Source: JAOPZW01 sp963788935 (GTDB lineage Bacteria; Actinomycetota; Thermoleophilia; Solirubrobacterales; Solirubrobacteraceae). From it: a stretch of 64,000 bases of DNA. How positions within the stretch are numbered: position 1 is the stretch's first letter; the number at the start of each line of letters is the position of its first letter. Under the pieces are notes generated by a model. That model ran no database searches. It was not told the origin of the DNA and saw only the letters and a list, made by a program, of their open reading frames with translations. Position numbers and translations under genes: made by a program. The stretch lies in the NCBI GenBank assembly GCA_963788935.1, contig CAWBIM010000016.1, forward strand, positions 1 through 64,000. The letters run 5' to 3'. This document shows, in pieces, positions 35,545 to 44,355 of the stretch.

Positions 35545-36271
35545 TTCCGCGGACGCAGTCGCTGACCCGCGCCATCGGGCTCCTCCGCGCGCTGGAACGC
35601 TTCCCGAACGGCGCCACCACGGCTGCGCTCGCCCGTGCGACAGGGCTTGCGCCCGCAACCGCGGGTCGACTGCTGGCGACGCTCGAGGACGAGCAGTGGG
35701 TCGAGCGCGGCGATAGCGGCTGGACCGTGGGCCGCGACCTCGTGCGGATCGCCCAGCGCGCCGACCCCAACCGCGCGATGGCCCGTCGCGCGCGGCCGGT
35801 GCTCGAACACCTCGCGGCCGCCGCCGGCGAATCGGCCATGCTCGCGATCCCTCGACCCGGGCCCGGCATGGCGATCATCGCCCAGGCCGACGGACCGCGT
35901 CTCCTCGGACTCAGCAACTGGGTCGGGCGCCACATCGACCTGCACGCCTCCGCCGCCGGCAAGCTCGTCCTCGCCGAGCTCGACGACAGCGCGGTGATCG
36001 CATGGATCAAGCGCGAACGGCCCCGCCGCCACACGCCACGAACCCTCACCCGCCGTGCAGATCTCCTCTGCCGACCTTCGACGCGTGCGCGAACGAGGCT
36101 GGGCCGAGATCGACGGGGAGTCGGAGCCCGGCCTCGCGTCGATCTCCGATGCCCGTCCGCGACCCCGACGGGCGACTGATCGCGATGCCCGGATTCAGCG
36201 GGCCGGCCGACCGCCTCGACCGCCCCGCCCTCATCGAGCTCCTCGAGCGCGCGGTCACCGAACTCGCGTAG
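35538..36271 (+). pseudogene. IclR-family transcriptional regulator, frameshifted (two indels)
   Basis: ATG 35538 begins MSVPRTQSLTRAIGLLRALE with a standard IclR winged HTH (GATTAALARATGLAPATAGRLLATLEDEQWVERGDSGW). The effector domain follows with ESAMLAIPRPGPGMAII and GRHIDLHASAAGKLVLAELDD. Two single-base slips, near 36045 and near 36150, move the frame; the later pieces (ADLRRVRERGWAEIDGESEPGLASIS and VRDPDGRLIAMPGFSGPADRLD) are clearly the rest of the same domain. The preserved pattern suggests sequence errors. It probably represses the divergent amidohydrolase. Confidence 0.75.
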
Positions 36272-36367
36272 CCCGCCTTCCCAGCTGCGGACCGTGCGGC
36301 GCGCTCGCCGCGACGACAGCGCGTGCGGTGGCGTCCGCGCCGAGCATGGCGGTCTCCAGCGCCGGCC

Positions 36368-37321
36368 TCAGCGTGCGTTGCGCATGCGGCGCACGAGCAT
36401 CTCCGGCGCCATGCCGTCGAGGCTCGGCGGGGCAGGGCCGGCGGGGAAGCGCTCGAGGATCGTCTCGGGCTCGTCGCCGATGCTCAGCAGATCCGAGAAG
36501 CCGAGCCGCTCCGCCTGCCGCTGCAGCGCCGGGTAGAGCCCGGTCGCTGCGTCGTAGTGCTGCGTGTCGAGGAACGCCATCGGGCTGCGGCCGAAGGTGC
36601 GGTACGCGTTCTGGGCGGCGTCCTGGAAGATCTCCTGCATGGTGCCCGCGCCTCCGGGCGCGAACACGATGCCGGCAGTGGCGACCGCGAGCATTCCGTC
36701 CTCGCGGATGCTGTTCGAGAAGTACTTCGCGATGTGCGAGGCGAACTGGCTGATGGGCTCGCCGGCGTTCACCCACGCGGGGATGGCCAGGCTCTCGCCG
36801 CCCGGGGCGAAGCGCTCGCGGATGCCATCGGCGGTGCGCATGTAGCCGGCCGGCTCCGTCGTCCACGGTGTCGCGGCGGCGAGCTCGTCCACAGCGTCAT
36901 CTCGCTCCGCCCGCGAGCGATGCGTCAGGTATGCGCCGAGGTTCGCGGCCTCCATGATCCCGAGGCCGCCGCCGCAGACCACGAGGTATCCGCGCTCGGT
37001 GAGCGAGGACGCCAGGTGCACGACGCGCCGGTAGTTGGGGTCGGTCGCGAGCGTGCTCGAGCCGCCCATGACGCCGACCACCTGGCGGCCGGTGCGCATC
37101 AGGAAGCCGGCCAGCGCGACGTCGATGAAGTGGTCGTGGGTGCACTGCGCGAGGCCTTCCTCCACGTCTGGGGCGCGACCGCCGTGCGCCTTGACGTACG
37201 CGTAGATCCGGCCGTCGAGCGTCGTGGCGTGGTCGCCGCCGGGACGCCACCCCTGCATCAGGTCGTCGCGCGTGTAGAGGCGCTGCGGGCGGACGTCGTA
37301 GGGACGCTCGGCGCGGGCCAT
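36368..37321 (-). CDS. LOG-family protein (TIGR00730-like, lysine decarboxylase-type fold)
   Basis: A 317-residue protein; start placed at ATG 37321 (MARAERPYDVRPQ), with another in-frame ATG 39 bases upstream. It has VVGVMGGSSTLATDPNYRRVVHLASSL, the GYLVVCGGGLGIMEAANLGA loop, and the defining PGGAGTMQEIFQDA motif. LOG proteins are cytokinin-type nucleotide phosphoribohydrolases cleaving nucleoside monophosphates, often misnamed lysine decarboxylases. This member is about 100 residues longer than LOG itself, with N-terminal (TRDDLMQGWRPGGDHATTLDG) and C-terminal extensions, so its substrate may differ. Confidence 0.8.
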   Translation of the reverse strand: MARAERPYDVRPQRLYTRDDLMQGWRPGGDHATTLDGRIYAYVKAHGGRAPDVEEGLAQCTHDHFIDVALAGFLMRTGRQVVGVMGGSSTLATDPNYRRVVHLASSLTERGYLVVCGGGLGIMEAANLGAYLTHRSRAERDDAVDELAAATPWTTEPAGYMRTADGIRERFAPGGESLAIPAWVNAGEPISQFASHIAKYFSNSIREDGMLAVATAGIVFAPGGAGTMQEIFQDAAQNAYRTFGRSPMAFLDTQHYDAATGLYPALQRQAERLGFSDLLSIGDEPETILERFPAGPAPPSLDGMAPEMLVRRMRNAR

Positions 37322-37359
37322 CGCACGGGCAACCAAACCAGGACGCGATGGCGACGGCA

Positions 37360-37399
37360 AGCGCCGGAGGACCCGCGCGAGGGCGGGATCTCCGGCGCT
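37360..37399 (-). terminator. strong hairpin after the VOC gene
   Basis: AGCGCCGGAG (37360-37369) and CTCCGGCGCT (37390-37399) make a perfect 10-bp stem, with CCCGC/GCGGG able to extend the pairing in the loop. It lies 18 bases past the stop of the minus-strand VOC gene. Confidence 0.6.
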
Positions 37400-37416
37400 A
37401 GTCCGCCGTCAGGCCG

Positions 37417-38115
37417 TCACTCGGATGCGACGACGACGTGCTTGACCTCGGCCATGTAGCGCCCGGCGACCTTGGCGGCCTCCTCCGGGGTGCTGCCCTG
37501 CTGACGCGCGTCCATGTAGGCGCCGTACCAGTCCCACCAGTCGTGCGGCGGGGCGACGGCCTCGAACTGGCCGTGGCGCCTGGCGGTCTCGAAGAGGAGC
37601 TGGGCGAGCGCGCCCGAGTCGTGCATCTCCACGCGGCCGGGGAGGCGCTGCGTGATCTCCTGGAGGACCCAGGTGTTGCCGTCGGGATCCGCGAACGAGG
37701 CGCGGCTGAAGTACGAGCGGCGCTGCGGGTCGACGCCCGACACGCGGCCCTTGCCTGGCTCGATGTGCCAGATGTCGCTGACCTCGACGCCGCGGGCGAC
37801 CAGGTCGTCACGGGCGGCGACGATGTCGTCGACGACGATGAACAGGCCCTGCAGCGAGCCCGGCGCCATCGTGGTGGTCCCCTCGCCGAACTGGATCGAC
37901 GCGGCCGAGCCCGGCGGCGTGAACTGCACCCCGCGCGTGTCCGGGCTGGGCTTGAAGTCGATGTCGAGACGCCAGCCGAGGCGCTGGTAGAAGGCCTTGG
38001 CGCGGTCGACGTCGGCGACGGGGAGCGTGGTGACCTCGAACCGGGCCGGGAGGGCCTTCGCGTCGGCGGCCTGCGCCGCGGTGGTCGTGGTGGTGTCCTG
38101 CTGGGCGGTGGTCAT
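37417..38115 (-). CDS. VOC-family (glyoxalase/dioxygenase superfamily) protein
   Basis: A 232-residue protein with one vicinal-oxygen-chelate module: FEVTTLPVADVDRAKAFYQRLGWRLDIDF, GVQFTPPGSAASIQFGEG, LFIVVDDIVAARDDLVARGVEV and SFADPDGNTWVLQEITQRLPGR. About 60 extra residues after the module end in WWDWYGAYMDARQQG. A paralogue with the same tail layout lies at 53605-54282. Members bind a metal through histidine/glutamate and act on diverse small molecules or give antibiotic tolerance; no function can be assigned. The start is an ATG with a Thr/Gln-rich leader. Confidence 0.85.
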   Translation of the reverse strand: MTTAQQDTTTTTAAQAADAKALPARFEVTTLPVADVDRAKAFYQRLGWRLDIDFKPSPDTRGVQFTPPGSAASIQFGEGTTTMAPGSLQGLFIVVDDIVAARDDLVARGVEVSDIWHIEPGKGRVSGVDPQRRSYFSRASFADPDGNTWVLQEITQRLPGRVEMHDSGALAQLLFETARRHGQFEAVAPPHDWWDWYGAYMDARQQGSTPEEAAKVAGRYMAEVKHVVVASE

Positions 38116-38158
38116 GATCGTTCCTTTCGCGGTCGTTCGGTGGATCGAGGACGTGTGC

Positions 38159-38854
38159 TCACGCCGCCATGGGGAGGAGGTCCCACCGCGGGTCGTCGTC
38201 GGCCCAGTGGTTCACGAGCGCGTCGACGGTGAGACCGTGGACGGCCGCATCGAGGAGGCCGTCGGCGGCGGCGAGGTCGAGGACCTGCAGGTAGCTGCTC
38301 ACCGACTCGATCGGGAGCGAGGCGGCGACGGGGGAGACGGATTCGGCGACGTCGCGCATGTCGACGAGGACGAACACGCCGGCGACCTCGGCGCCGACGG
38401 ACGCCAGGGCGGCGGCGAAGCGCTCGACCGAGGCGCCGCTCGCGATCGCGTCGTCGACCAGCAGCACGCGGCGACCGGCGACGTCGGCCCCACGGACCGG
38501 CGGCTCGTCGGCCTCGTGACCGCGATAGCCCGGCTTGCGGACGAAGGCGAACGGCAGCCCGCCGGCCAGCGACACCGCCGCGGCCAGCGGGACGCCGGCG
38601 GTCTCGGCGCCGACGACGACGTCGACGCCGAGGTCGCGGGCGAATCGCGCGCCGCGGGCGCCGAGGTCCTCCAGCAGCGCGGGGTCGGCGTACGCGCTCT
38701 CCAGCGAGAGCGGATGGATCGGCGTCCGGCTGTCGTCCCAGCTCGCGGCGCCGGCCCGGACGAGTCCGGGAGCGGCGGCGAGACGGGCGGCGAGTGAGCG
38801 GACCGGAGCCGGGTGGAGCTGGGTCACGCGGTTCGTGGGCTCGTAGGTGTTCAT
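38159..38854 (-). CDS. orotate-type phosphoribosyltransferase family protein
   Basis: A 231-residue protein starting MNTYEPTNRVTQLHP (ATG 38854). It has ESAYADPALLEDLGARGA, VDVVVGAETAGVPLAAAVSLAGGLPFAFVRKPGYRG and the PRPP-binding loop RRVLLVDDAIASGASVERF, the layout of type I phosphoribosyltransferases nearest to orotate PRTase. No other pyrimidine gene is nearby and the N-terminus differs from canonical PyrE, so a salvage or regulatory role is possible. It lies 43 bases upstream of the VOC gene on the same strand, so the two may be co-transcribed. Confidence 0.8.
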   Translation of the reverse strand: MNTYEPTNRVTQLHPAPVRSLAARLAAAPGLVRAGAASWDDSRTPIHPLSLESAYADPALLEDLGARGARFARDLGVDVVVGAETAGVPLAAAVSLAGGLPFAFVRKPGYRGHEADEPPVRGADVAGRRVLLVDDAIASGASVERFAAALASVGAEVAGVFVLVDMRDVAESVSPVAASLPIESVSSYLQVLDLAAADGLLDAAVHGLTVDALVNHWADDDPRWDLLPMAA

Positions 38855-38920
38855 GTCTCGCTTCTCCCGTTGCTCTTGGTTGGTGCCTGAACGACGGTGA
38901 CGCGTTGCCGCGGTCGTCGC

Positions 38921-38939
38921 ACCCGGGGGACACCCGGGT
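38921..38939 (-). terminator. hairpin after the LuxR-type regulator
   Basis: ACCCGGG (38921-38927) and CCCGGGT (38933-38939) form a perfect 7-bp stem with a 5-base loop, 35 bases past the stop of the minus-strand regulator and before the phosphoribosyltransferase start. Confidence 0.45.
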
Positions 38940-38973
38940 CTCGCGACACCAGGGGGTTCGCCAGCGCCCCCGC

Positions 38974-41760
38974 TTACGCGGGCACGACCGCGCCCTCGCG
39001 CGCCGGCAGGGCGTCGCGCAGGCCCCTGCGCGAGGTGATCCCGAGCTTCGTGAACACCTTCTTGAGGTGCCACTCGACGGTGCGGGGGCTGATGAAGAGC
39101 TCGGCGCCGATCTCCGGGTTCGTCCGGCCGGAGACGGCGAGTCGTGCGATGTGCTCCTCCTGCGGCGTGAGGTCGTCGCGGGTGTCTTCGGTGCGCTTGC
39201 GGACCGTCTCCCCGGTCGCGAGCAGCTCGTGGCGCGCGCGCTCGGCGAACCCGTGCGCTCCGATCGCAGCGAACAGCTCGTGCGCGGTGCGCAGCTGCTC
39301 GCGCGCGTCCATCCGGCGGGCATCGCGGCGCAGCCACTCGCCGTACAGCAGGTGCCCGCGCGCCAGCTCCATCCGCAGACGCGTGCGCCCCAGGAACGCG
39401 ATCGACTCGCGGTACTCGCGCTCCGCGGCGGCTCCCTCGGCCAGCAGGGCGCGGACCCGGGCCTCGATCCCCAACACCCAGTCGGTGCGCGTCACCCGCG
39501 TGCGATCCGACACCCACTCGAGCGCGGCCTCGAGCGACGGCCGGTCGCCGGTCCTCGATGCCGCCTCGGCCAGCTCACCGACGACGAACTGTCCGTGTCC
39601 CACGTGGTCGCGGTGCTCGAACGCCGCGCGCGCGGCGTCGCACGCCACGTCGTAGCGGCCGATGCCGTTGTAGAGGACCGCCCTCCCATACGTCGCGATG
39701 TCGACCATCCGGCCCAGGCCGCGCGCGCTCGCCGCCTGCGTCATCCGCTCGATCAGCTGGGACGCGAGCCGCTCTTCGCCGCGCCATGCCGCGAGCATCA
39801 GATCCACGTAGCCGATCGCCGGGTTGCCCATGGCCTGCCCGATCGCGCGCTCCTCCTCGACCAGCACCGCGGCCGCGGCGAGCTCTCCGGAGGCCATCAC
39901 GCTGCGGGCGAAGAAGTTGAGCGCGAACTGCAGCTGCACGAACGCGCCGGAGTCGCGGGCGACCTGCACCTGACGCGAGGACAGCGTGTGCCAGGCGTCG
40001 ACGTCCCACAGCTCGAGCGCGATCATCCCCGTCGCCCGTGCGCCGGTGAGCCACAGCCATTGGCCGAGGTCGGCAGCGGGGGCCTCGACCGCGAGCACGG
40101 TCGCAAGCGCGCGCTTCAGCTCCGGTGCGGCCGCCGCGTGCCCTTCGCCCAGCCGGAGCGCGAGCGCGTCCAGCACGACGTCCACCGGGCCGGCCGGGGC
40201 GGGCGCCGGTGGCGCGGCACGCGCGGCCTCGGCCGCCTCGACCAGTGCGCCCGGGTGCTCCAGGTCAGCGGCCCAGATCGCCGCGCCCAGCGCCTCGAGG
40301 TGCGTCGCGCGGGCGAGCTCGGGATCGAGCGGCTCCAGGCGCCGGGCCGCGCCGCCGAGCAGGCGCGCGGCATCGCCGACGCGGCGCTGGTCGAACGCGA
40401 CGTCGCCGCGCAGGTGCTCGGCCTCCGCCGCCTGGAGCGCCGTGATCGGCCCCGTCTCGGCCGCGGTGAGCAGGTGCAGGGCCTCCTCGAGCGCGCCCGC
40501 GTCGCGCTTGGCATGAGCGGCCGCGAACAGCCGGCGCACGCGCTCGGCCGGCTCGGGCGTGAGCGTCGCGGCGCTCTCGAGGAAGGCCGCGGACGCGGCG
40601 ATGCCGCCGCGCGCCTGCGCCCGCACGGCGGAGCGCTCGAGCTCGTCCGCGACCGCCTCGTCGGGGCCGGCGGCCGCCTGGGCGCGGTGCCACGCGCGCC
40701 GGTCGGGATGGGCCTCGACGTCGGTGGCCTCGGCGAGCGCGGCGTGCAGCGCACGGCGCTCGGCGGGGGATGCCGAGCGATACGCCACGGAGCGCACCAG
40801 CGGGTGGTGGAAGCGGACCTGGGCGCGGATCTCGAGCAGGTCCGCCTCGACCGCCGGCGTCGCGGCCTCCGCCGGGATGCCGAGGCGCTCGGCCGCCCGC
40901 CAGACGAGCAGCGGCTCGCCCACCGGGTCCGCCGCCGCGAGCTGCACCAGCCGCAGCGTGTCGGGCGGGAGGGCGTCCAGCCGCCGCCGGAAGCCGTCCT
41001 CGAGGCCGGAGAACGACCCGGGCGAGGCCGGGAGGGCGTAGCCGCCGGCGAGCTCGGCCGCGCTCATGCCGCGCGGCAGCTCCAGGAGCGCGAGCGGATT
41101 GCCGTGGGTCTCCGCGACGATCCGGTCGCGGACGGCCTCGTCGATCGGGCCCGGGACGACCGTCTCGAGCAACGCGCGGGCGTCGGCCTCGTCGAGCCCG
41201 CGCAGCGCCAGCTCCGGCAGGCCGGCCAGCCGTTGCCCGCCGCTCGGCTCCCGCACGGCCAGGATGAGCGCCACCGACTCCGCGAGAAGCCGGCGCGCGA
41301 CGAACCCGATTGCCTGCGCGGTGGCGTCGTCGAGCCACTGGAAGTCGTCGGCGACGCAGAACAGCGGCCGCTCCTCGGCGGTGGCGGACATCAGCCCGAG
41401 CGTTGCCAGGGCGACGAGGAAGCGGTCGGGAGGGTCGCCCGGCGCGAGGCCCAACGCCACGCTGAGAGCGACCCGCTGGGGCTCGGGGAGCGCGTCCAGC
41501 CGCTCGAGCATCGGCGCGCACAGCTGGTGCAGCCCCGCGTACGGCAGCTCCATCTCCGACTCGACTCCCGCGATCTGGACGACCCGGAATCCGGACGCCC
41601 GGTCGGTGGCGTGGCGCAGCAACGCCGTCTTGCCGACCCCGGCCTCGCCGCGGATCACGAGCACCGCGCTCTGCCCGCCGCGCACGTTCTCGAGCAGCCG
41701 GTCCAGCTGCGCGTGCTCGTCCGATCGGCCCTGCAGCTTCGGCAGGCGCTCGGCAGTCAT
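38974..41760 (-). CDS. LuxR-family regulator of the large ATP-binding (LAL) type
   Basis: A 928-residue protein. The N-terminal AAA-like ATPase has Walker A GEAGVGKTALLRH (about residue 43) and Walker B PLFCVADDFQWLDD (about residue 140). A long TPR-like helical middle region follows, and the last 65 residues are a LuxR helix-turn-helix (LTPQEEHIARLAVSGRTNPEIGAELFISPRTVEWHLKKVFTKLGITSRRGL). This is the MalT/LAL architecture; such proteins respond to a small ligand in an ATP-dependent way. Flanking genes on the same strand are the phosphoribosyltransferase/VOC pair downstream and the catechol cluster upstream; the target is unknown. Confidence 0.92.
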   Translation of the reverse strand: MTAERLPKLQGRSDEHAQLDRLLENVRGGQSAVLVIRGEAGVGKTALLRHATDRASGFRVVQIAGVESEMELPYAGLHQLCAPMLERLDALPEPQRVALSVALGLAPGDPPDRFLVALATLGLMSATAEERPLFCVADDFQWLDDATAQAIGFVARRLLAESVALILAVREPSGGQRLAGLPELALRGLDEADARALLETVVPGPIDEAVRDRIVAETHGNPLALLELPRGMSAAELAGGYALPASPGSFSGLEDGFRRRLDALPPDTLRLVQLAAADPVGEPLLVWRAAERLGIPAEAATPAVEADLLEIRAQVRFHHPLVRSVAYRSASPAERRALHAALAEATDVEAHPDRRAWHRAQAAAGPDEAVADELERSAVRAQARGGIAASAAFLESAATLTPEPAERVRRLFAAAHAKRDAGALEEALHLLTAAETGPITALQAAEAEHLRGDVAFDQRRVGDAARLLGGAARRLEPLDPELARATHLEALGAAIWAADLEHPGALVEAAEAARAAPPAPAPAGPVDVVLDALALRLGEGHAAAAPELKRALATVLAVEAPAADLGQWLWLTGARATGMIALELWDVDAWHTLSSRQVQVARDSGAFVQLQFALNFFARSVMASGELAAAAVLVEEERAIGQAMGNPAIGYVDLMLAAWRGEERLASQLIERMTQAASARGLGRMVDIATYGRAVLYNGIGRYDVACDAARAAFEHRDHVGHGQFVVGELAEAASRTGDRPSLEAALEWVSDRTRVTRTDWVLGIEARVRALLAEGAAAEREYRESIAFLGRTRLRMELARGHLLYGEWLRRDARRMDAREQLRTAHELFAAIGAHGFAERARHELLATGETVRKRTEDTRDDLTPQEEHIARLAVSGRTNPEIGAELFISPRTVEWHLKKVFTKLGITSRRGLRDALPAREGAVVPA

Positions 41761-42034
41761 CCCGGCGCGAGCCTAACCGGCCCGAACGGTCGCCGACGCT
41801 CATTTGGCCGGCGCGGAGCCCGGCCGCGCACGGCGGCGCTCGCCGAGGGCCATGCCGCGCCCTCGGCGAGCGGGTGTTGCGGGCGGGCGACGGTCTTGAA
41901 CAGCAGCGCGAGGAGCCGTCCTCGCAGGTTCTTGCCCTCGCGGATCACGAGCCTGACGTGCCGCCCCAGGCGTTGGAGTCGGTCGTGGTCGCAACGACGC
42001 GGTCGGGATCCGACCAGCGTCCCGGGTCGTGCAT
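41757..42034 (-). pseudogene. degraded small reading frame between the monooxygenase and LAL regulator genes
   Basis: An ATG at 42034, 35 bases past the monooxygenase stop, opens MHDPGRWSDPDRVVATTTDSNAWGG before a TGA. Skipping one base near 41946 continues into VIREGKNLRGRLLALLFKTVARP. The second piece resembles the C-terminal helix region of an NAD-dependent sugar/oxidoreductase protein, but I cannot name a family. It may be the remnant of a gene deleted upstream of the LAL regulator. No other gene is seen in this 309-base interval apart from the hairpin at 41837. Confidence 0.3.
41837..41872 (-). terminator. strong 13-bp hairpin, end of the catechol operon
   Basis: CGCTCGCCGAGGG (41837-41849) pairs perfectly with CCCTCGGCGAGCG (41860-41872) around a 10-base loop. 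It lies downstream of the catechol/monooxygenase operon and upstream of the LAL regulator start, both on the minus strand, so it is a good candidate terminator. Confidence 0.6.
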
Positions 42035-42069
42035 CGCACGGCTGTCCCGGGGCGCGTCCAGGCGCCCGG

Positions 42070-43278
42070 CTACGCGCGGCCGTGCCCCGCGCCGAGCGCC
42101 GGACCGTCCTGCGCGTGCTCGGCGTGGACGTCGTGGGAGTGGATCCAGGAAAGTTCGGAGTAGAGGTCCTGGAAGAGGGCGTCGCGGGGGGCGATCTCGG
42201 GACCGTCGGGGAGGTGCATCAGGTCGGCCGCGCGCCGCGACCACCGCTGCACCCTGGCCGTCCGTCCGCGGCGCCGCTCGGCGTAGCGGCCCAGCGCCGT
42301 CGAGACGTCGCCGGAGGCGAGCTCGTCGGCGAGGGCGATGGCGTCCTCGATCGTCTGGTTCGCGCCCTGGCCCTGGTGGGGGACCATCGCGTGGGCCGCG
42401 TCGCCGATCAGCACCGCGCGGTCGGTGTGCCAGCGCTCGAGGGGCGCGAGGTCATGGAGTGCCCAGCGGGCGCCGACGGGCGTCGCGCCGACCATCTCGG
42501 TCACGGCCGGGTGCCAGCCGGCGAACGCGTCGACGGCGTCGCTGACGGCGCACTCCTCCATCCACGTCGCGTTGGTCCACTCGGGAACGCGGACGACCGC
42601 CAGGAAGTTGACCGTCCGGCCGCCGTCGATCGCGTAGTGCAGCAGGTGGCGTCCCGGGCCGGCCCAGAACTGCAGCGGGGTCGGGTCGGGGAGCGAGGGC
42701 ATGTCCGCGACCGGCACGAGGCCGCGGTAGCCGACCGTCCCGGAGTACCGGCCGCGGACGGGCCCGGCGACGTGCGGGCGGATCACGGAGTGCACGCCGT
42801 CGGCGCCGACGACGAGGTCGGCGTCGGTGCTCGCGCCGTCGGCGAAGCGCAGCTCGGCGCCGGACGGACGCTCGGCGACACCGACGCAGCGGTGCCCGAG
42901 GTGCAGCCCTTCGCCGCCGAGCCGGTCGGCCAGGGCGGCGAGCAGCGCGACGCGGTGCACGCCGTAGTACGGCGCGCCGAACGCCGCCTCGTACGCGCCG
43001 TCGCGGCCCATCGGATGGTCGGCGATGACCTCGCCGGTGTCCCAGCGCCGGATGACGAGCGCCGACGGCACGACCGAGACCGCCTCGACCTGCTCGCCCA
43101 GGCCGAGGCGGCGAAGCTCACGGGTCGCGTTGGCCGACAGGGCCACGGCGGCGCCGACCTCGCGCAGCTCGTCGGCCTGCTCGTACAGCTCGAAGCCGAT
43201 CCCGCGCTCGCGCAGGGCGAGCGCGAGGACCAGCCCACCGATGCCGCCGCCGACGATGGCGACCTTGGGCGAACCCAC
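42070..43278 (-). CDS. FAD-dependent monooxygenase, salicylate hydroxylase-like
   Basis: A 402-residue class A flavoprotein monooxygenase. The FAD motif VAIVGGGIGGLVLALALRERG is at residues 6-26, the second dinucleotide motif DLVVGADGVHSVIR near residue 155, and VLIGDAAHAMVPHQGQGANQTIEDA near residue 290. The sequence is closest in layout to salicylate 1-hydroxylase and 6-hydroxynicotinate 3-monooxygenase, which hydroxylate and decarboxylate an aromatic acid with NAD(P)H and O2. Salicylate to catechol is the most sensible reaction because the gene lies 10 bases behind catA in the catechol operon. Confidence 0.85.
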   Translation of the reverse strand: MGSPKVAIVGGGIGGLVLALALRERGIGFELYEQADELREVGAAVALSANATRELRRLGLGEQVEAVSVVPSALVIRRWDTGEVIADHPMGRDGAYEAAFGAPYYGVHRVALLAALADRLGGEGLHLGHRCVGVAERPSGAELRFADGASTDADLVVGADGVHSVIRPHVAGPVRGRYSGTVGYRGLVPVADMPSLPDPTPLQFWAGPGRHLLHYAIDGGRTVNFLAVVRVPEWTNATWMEECAVSDAVDAFAGWHPAVTEMVGATPVGARWALHDLAPLERWHTDRAVLIGDAAHAMVPHQGQGANQTIEDAIALADELASGDVSTALGRYAERRRGRTARVQRWSRRAADLMHLPDGPEIAPRDALFQDLYSELSWIHSHDVHAEHAQDGPALGAGHGRA

Positions 43279-43288
43279 CGGCCTCGCC

Positions 43289-44065
43289 TCAGGCTGCCGC
43301 CGGCGTCCGCGCGGGAGCGAGCGCGAAGTCGTACTCGAACGTGAACACGCCCTCCTCGCCCTCCTTCGGCCGCGGGTGCACGATCAGCTCGGGCTTCACC
43401 GCGCTCGCGACGTCGTTGTCGAGGTGATCGCTGGAGTCGATGAACAGCTGCGTGACGAGCGGCTCGTGGCCCTCGGCGCTGACGATCAGATGGATGTGGG
43501 CGGGACGCCACGGGCTCCAGTCCGCCGCCGCGGTCATCTTGCCGGTCGGCCCGTCGAGCGGGATCGTGTACGGGCCGGGGATGACCGTGCGGACCTCGTA
43601 GCGGCCCTCGGCGTCGGTGCGGACCTGCCCGCGCAGGTTTCCCTCGGGCGGGCCGGGCATGAAGCCCGAGTAACGGCCCTCGGCGTCGGCCTGCCAGACG
43701 TCGAGGTTGGCGTCGGCGATCGGGTTGCCGTCGGCGTCGGTGACGCGGCCGGAGAAGACCGTCAGATCGCCGGGCTCGTCGGGACGGTGGGGGAGCTCGA
43801 ACGGCGCGTCGAGGACCGGCGCATCGGGGAGATGGAACGGGCCGAGGATCGTGCCCTGCGAGCCGTCGCGGTTGGCGAACGCGTGCTCCTCGACCACGTG
43901 CTCGATGAACACGTCGCCGAAGAGCGGCCACTCGCCCGCCTCGCCGACGTCGATGAACCACTGCTTGGCGGCCTGGTACTCCTCGTAGGTGATGTCGTTC
44001 TCGACGATCGCCTCGTGGACGCGCCGCAGGATGTCGCTGATGATCTGGTTGGCACGGTCGGACAC
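43289..44065 (-). CDS. catA: catechol 1,2-dioxygenase (intradiol)
   Basis: A 258-residue protein from GTG 44065, preceded by GGAGAG. The N-terminal helical linker domain (ANQIISDILRRVHEAIVENDITYEEYQAAKQWFIDVGEAGEWPLF) and the catalytic beta domain (EGSQGTILGPFHLP-like segment, NLDVWQADAEGRYSGF, GRYEVRTVIPGPYTIP, RPAHIHLIVSAEGHEPLVTQLF) are complete. The Tyr/Tyr/His/His iron ligands are visible in GRYSGF, IPGPYTIP and PAHIHL. It cleaves catechol to cis,cis-muconate. Hydroxyquinol dioxygenases have a similar layout, but the linked catB and catC genes support catechol. Confidence 0.9.
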   Translation of the reverse strand: MSDRANQIISDILRRVHEAIVENDITYEEYQAAKQWFIDVGEAGEWPLFGDVFIEHVVEEHAFANRDGSQGTILGPFHLPDAPVLDAPFELPHRPDEPGDLTVFSGRVTDADGNPIADANLDVWQADAEGRYSGFMPGPPEGNLRGQVRTDAEGRYEVRTVIPGPYTIPLDGPTGKMTAAADWSPWRPAHIHLIVSAEGHEPLVTQLFIDSSDHLDNDVASAVKPELIVHPRPKEGEEGVFTFEYDFALAPARTPAAA

Positions 44066-44076
44066 TGCTTCTCTCC

Positions 44077-44355
44077 TCAGGTGATGGCGTTGGGGTGGCG
44101 CGCCAGCGGCGTGACGCGGATGTCCAGGTACGGGAACAGCGGCAGCCCGGACAGGAGGTCGTGGAGCTCGTCGCCGGATCCGACGTCGAGGACGCTCACG
44201 TTCGCGTAGCGCCCCGCGACGCGCCACAGGTGCGGCCAGCGGCCGTCGCGCTGCGCGGCCTGCGAGTACGCCCGCTCGGCCGCCTTGAGCTCGTCGGCCT
44301 GCTCGGCCGGCATGTCGGGCGGGAGGCGGACCTCCATCTCGGCCAGGAACAGCAT
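44077..44355 (-). CDS. catC: muconolactone delta-isomerase
   Basis: A 92-residue protein (MLFLAEMEVRLPPDMP, then ELKAAERAYSQAAQRDGRWPHLWRVAGRYANVSVLDV and LLSGLPLFPYLDIRVTPLARHP). Length, the central histidine/tryptophan segment and the final VTPLA.HP motif are typical of CatC. It converts (+)-muconolactone to 3-oxoadipate enol-lactone. Its ATG overlaps the catB stop (TGATG) and eleven bases separate it from catA. Confidence 0.93.
   Translation of the reverse strand: MLFLAEMEVRLPPDMPAEQADELKAAERAYSQAAQRDGRWPHLWRVAGRYANVSVLDVGSGDELHDLLSGLPLFPYLDIRVTPLARHPNAIT

Noticed and set aside
38794..43344. Plus-strand open frame of 1516 codons opposite the LAL regulator
   Set aside because: Low-complexity antisense of several minus-strand genes (LAL regulator, monooxygenase). 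No domain is visible; long antisense frames are expected at this GC content.
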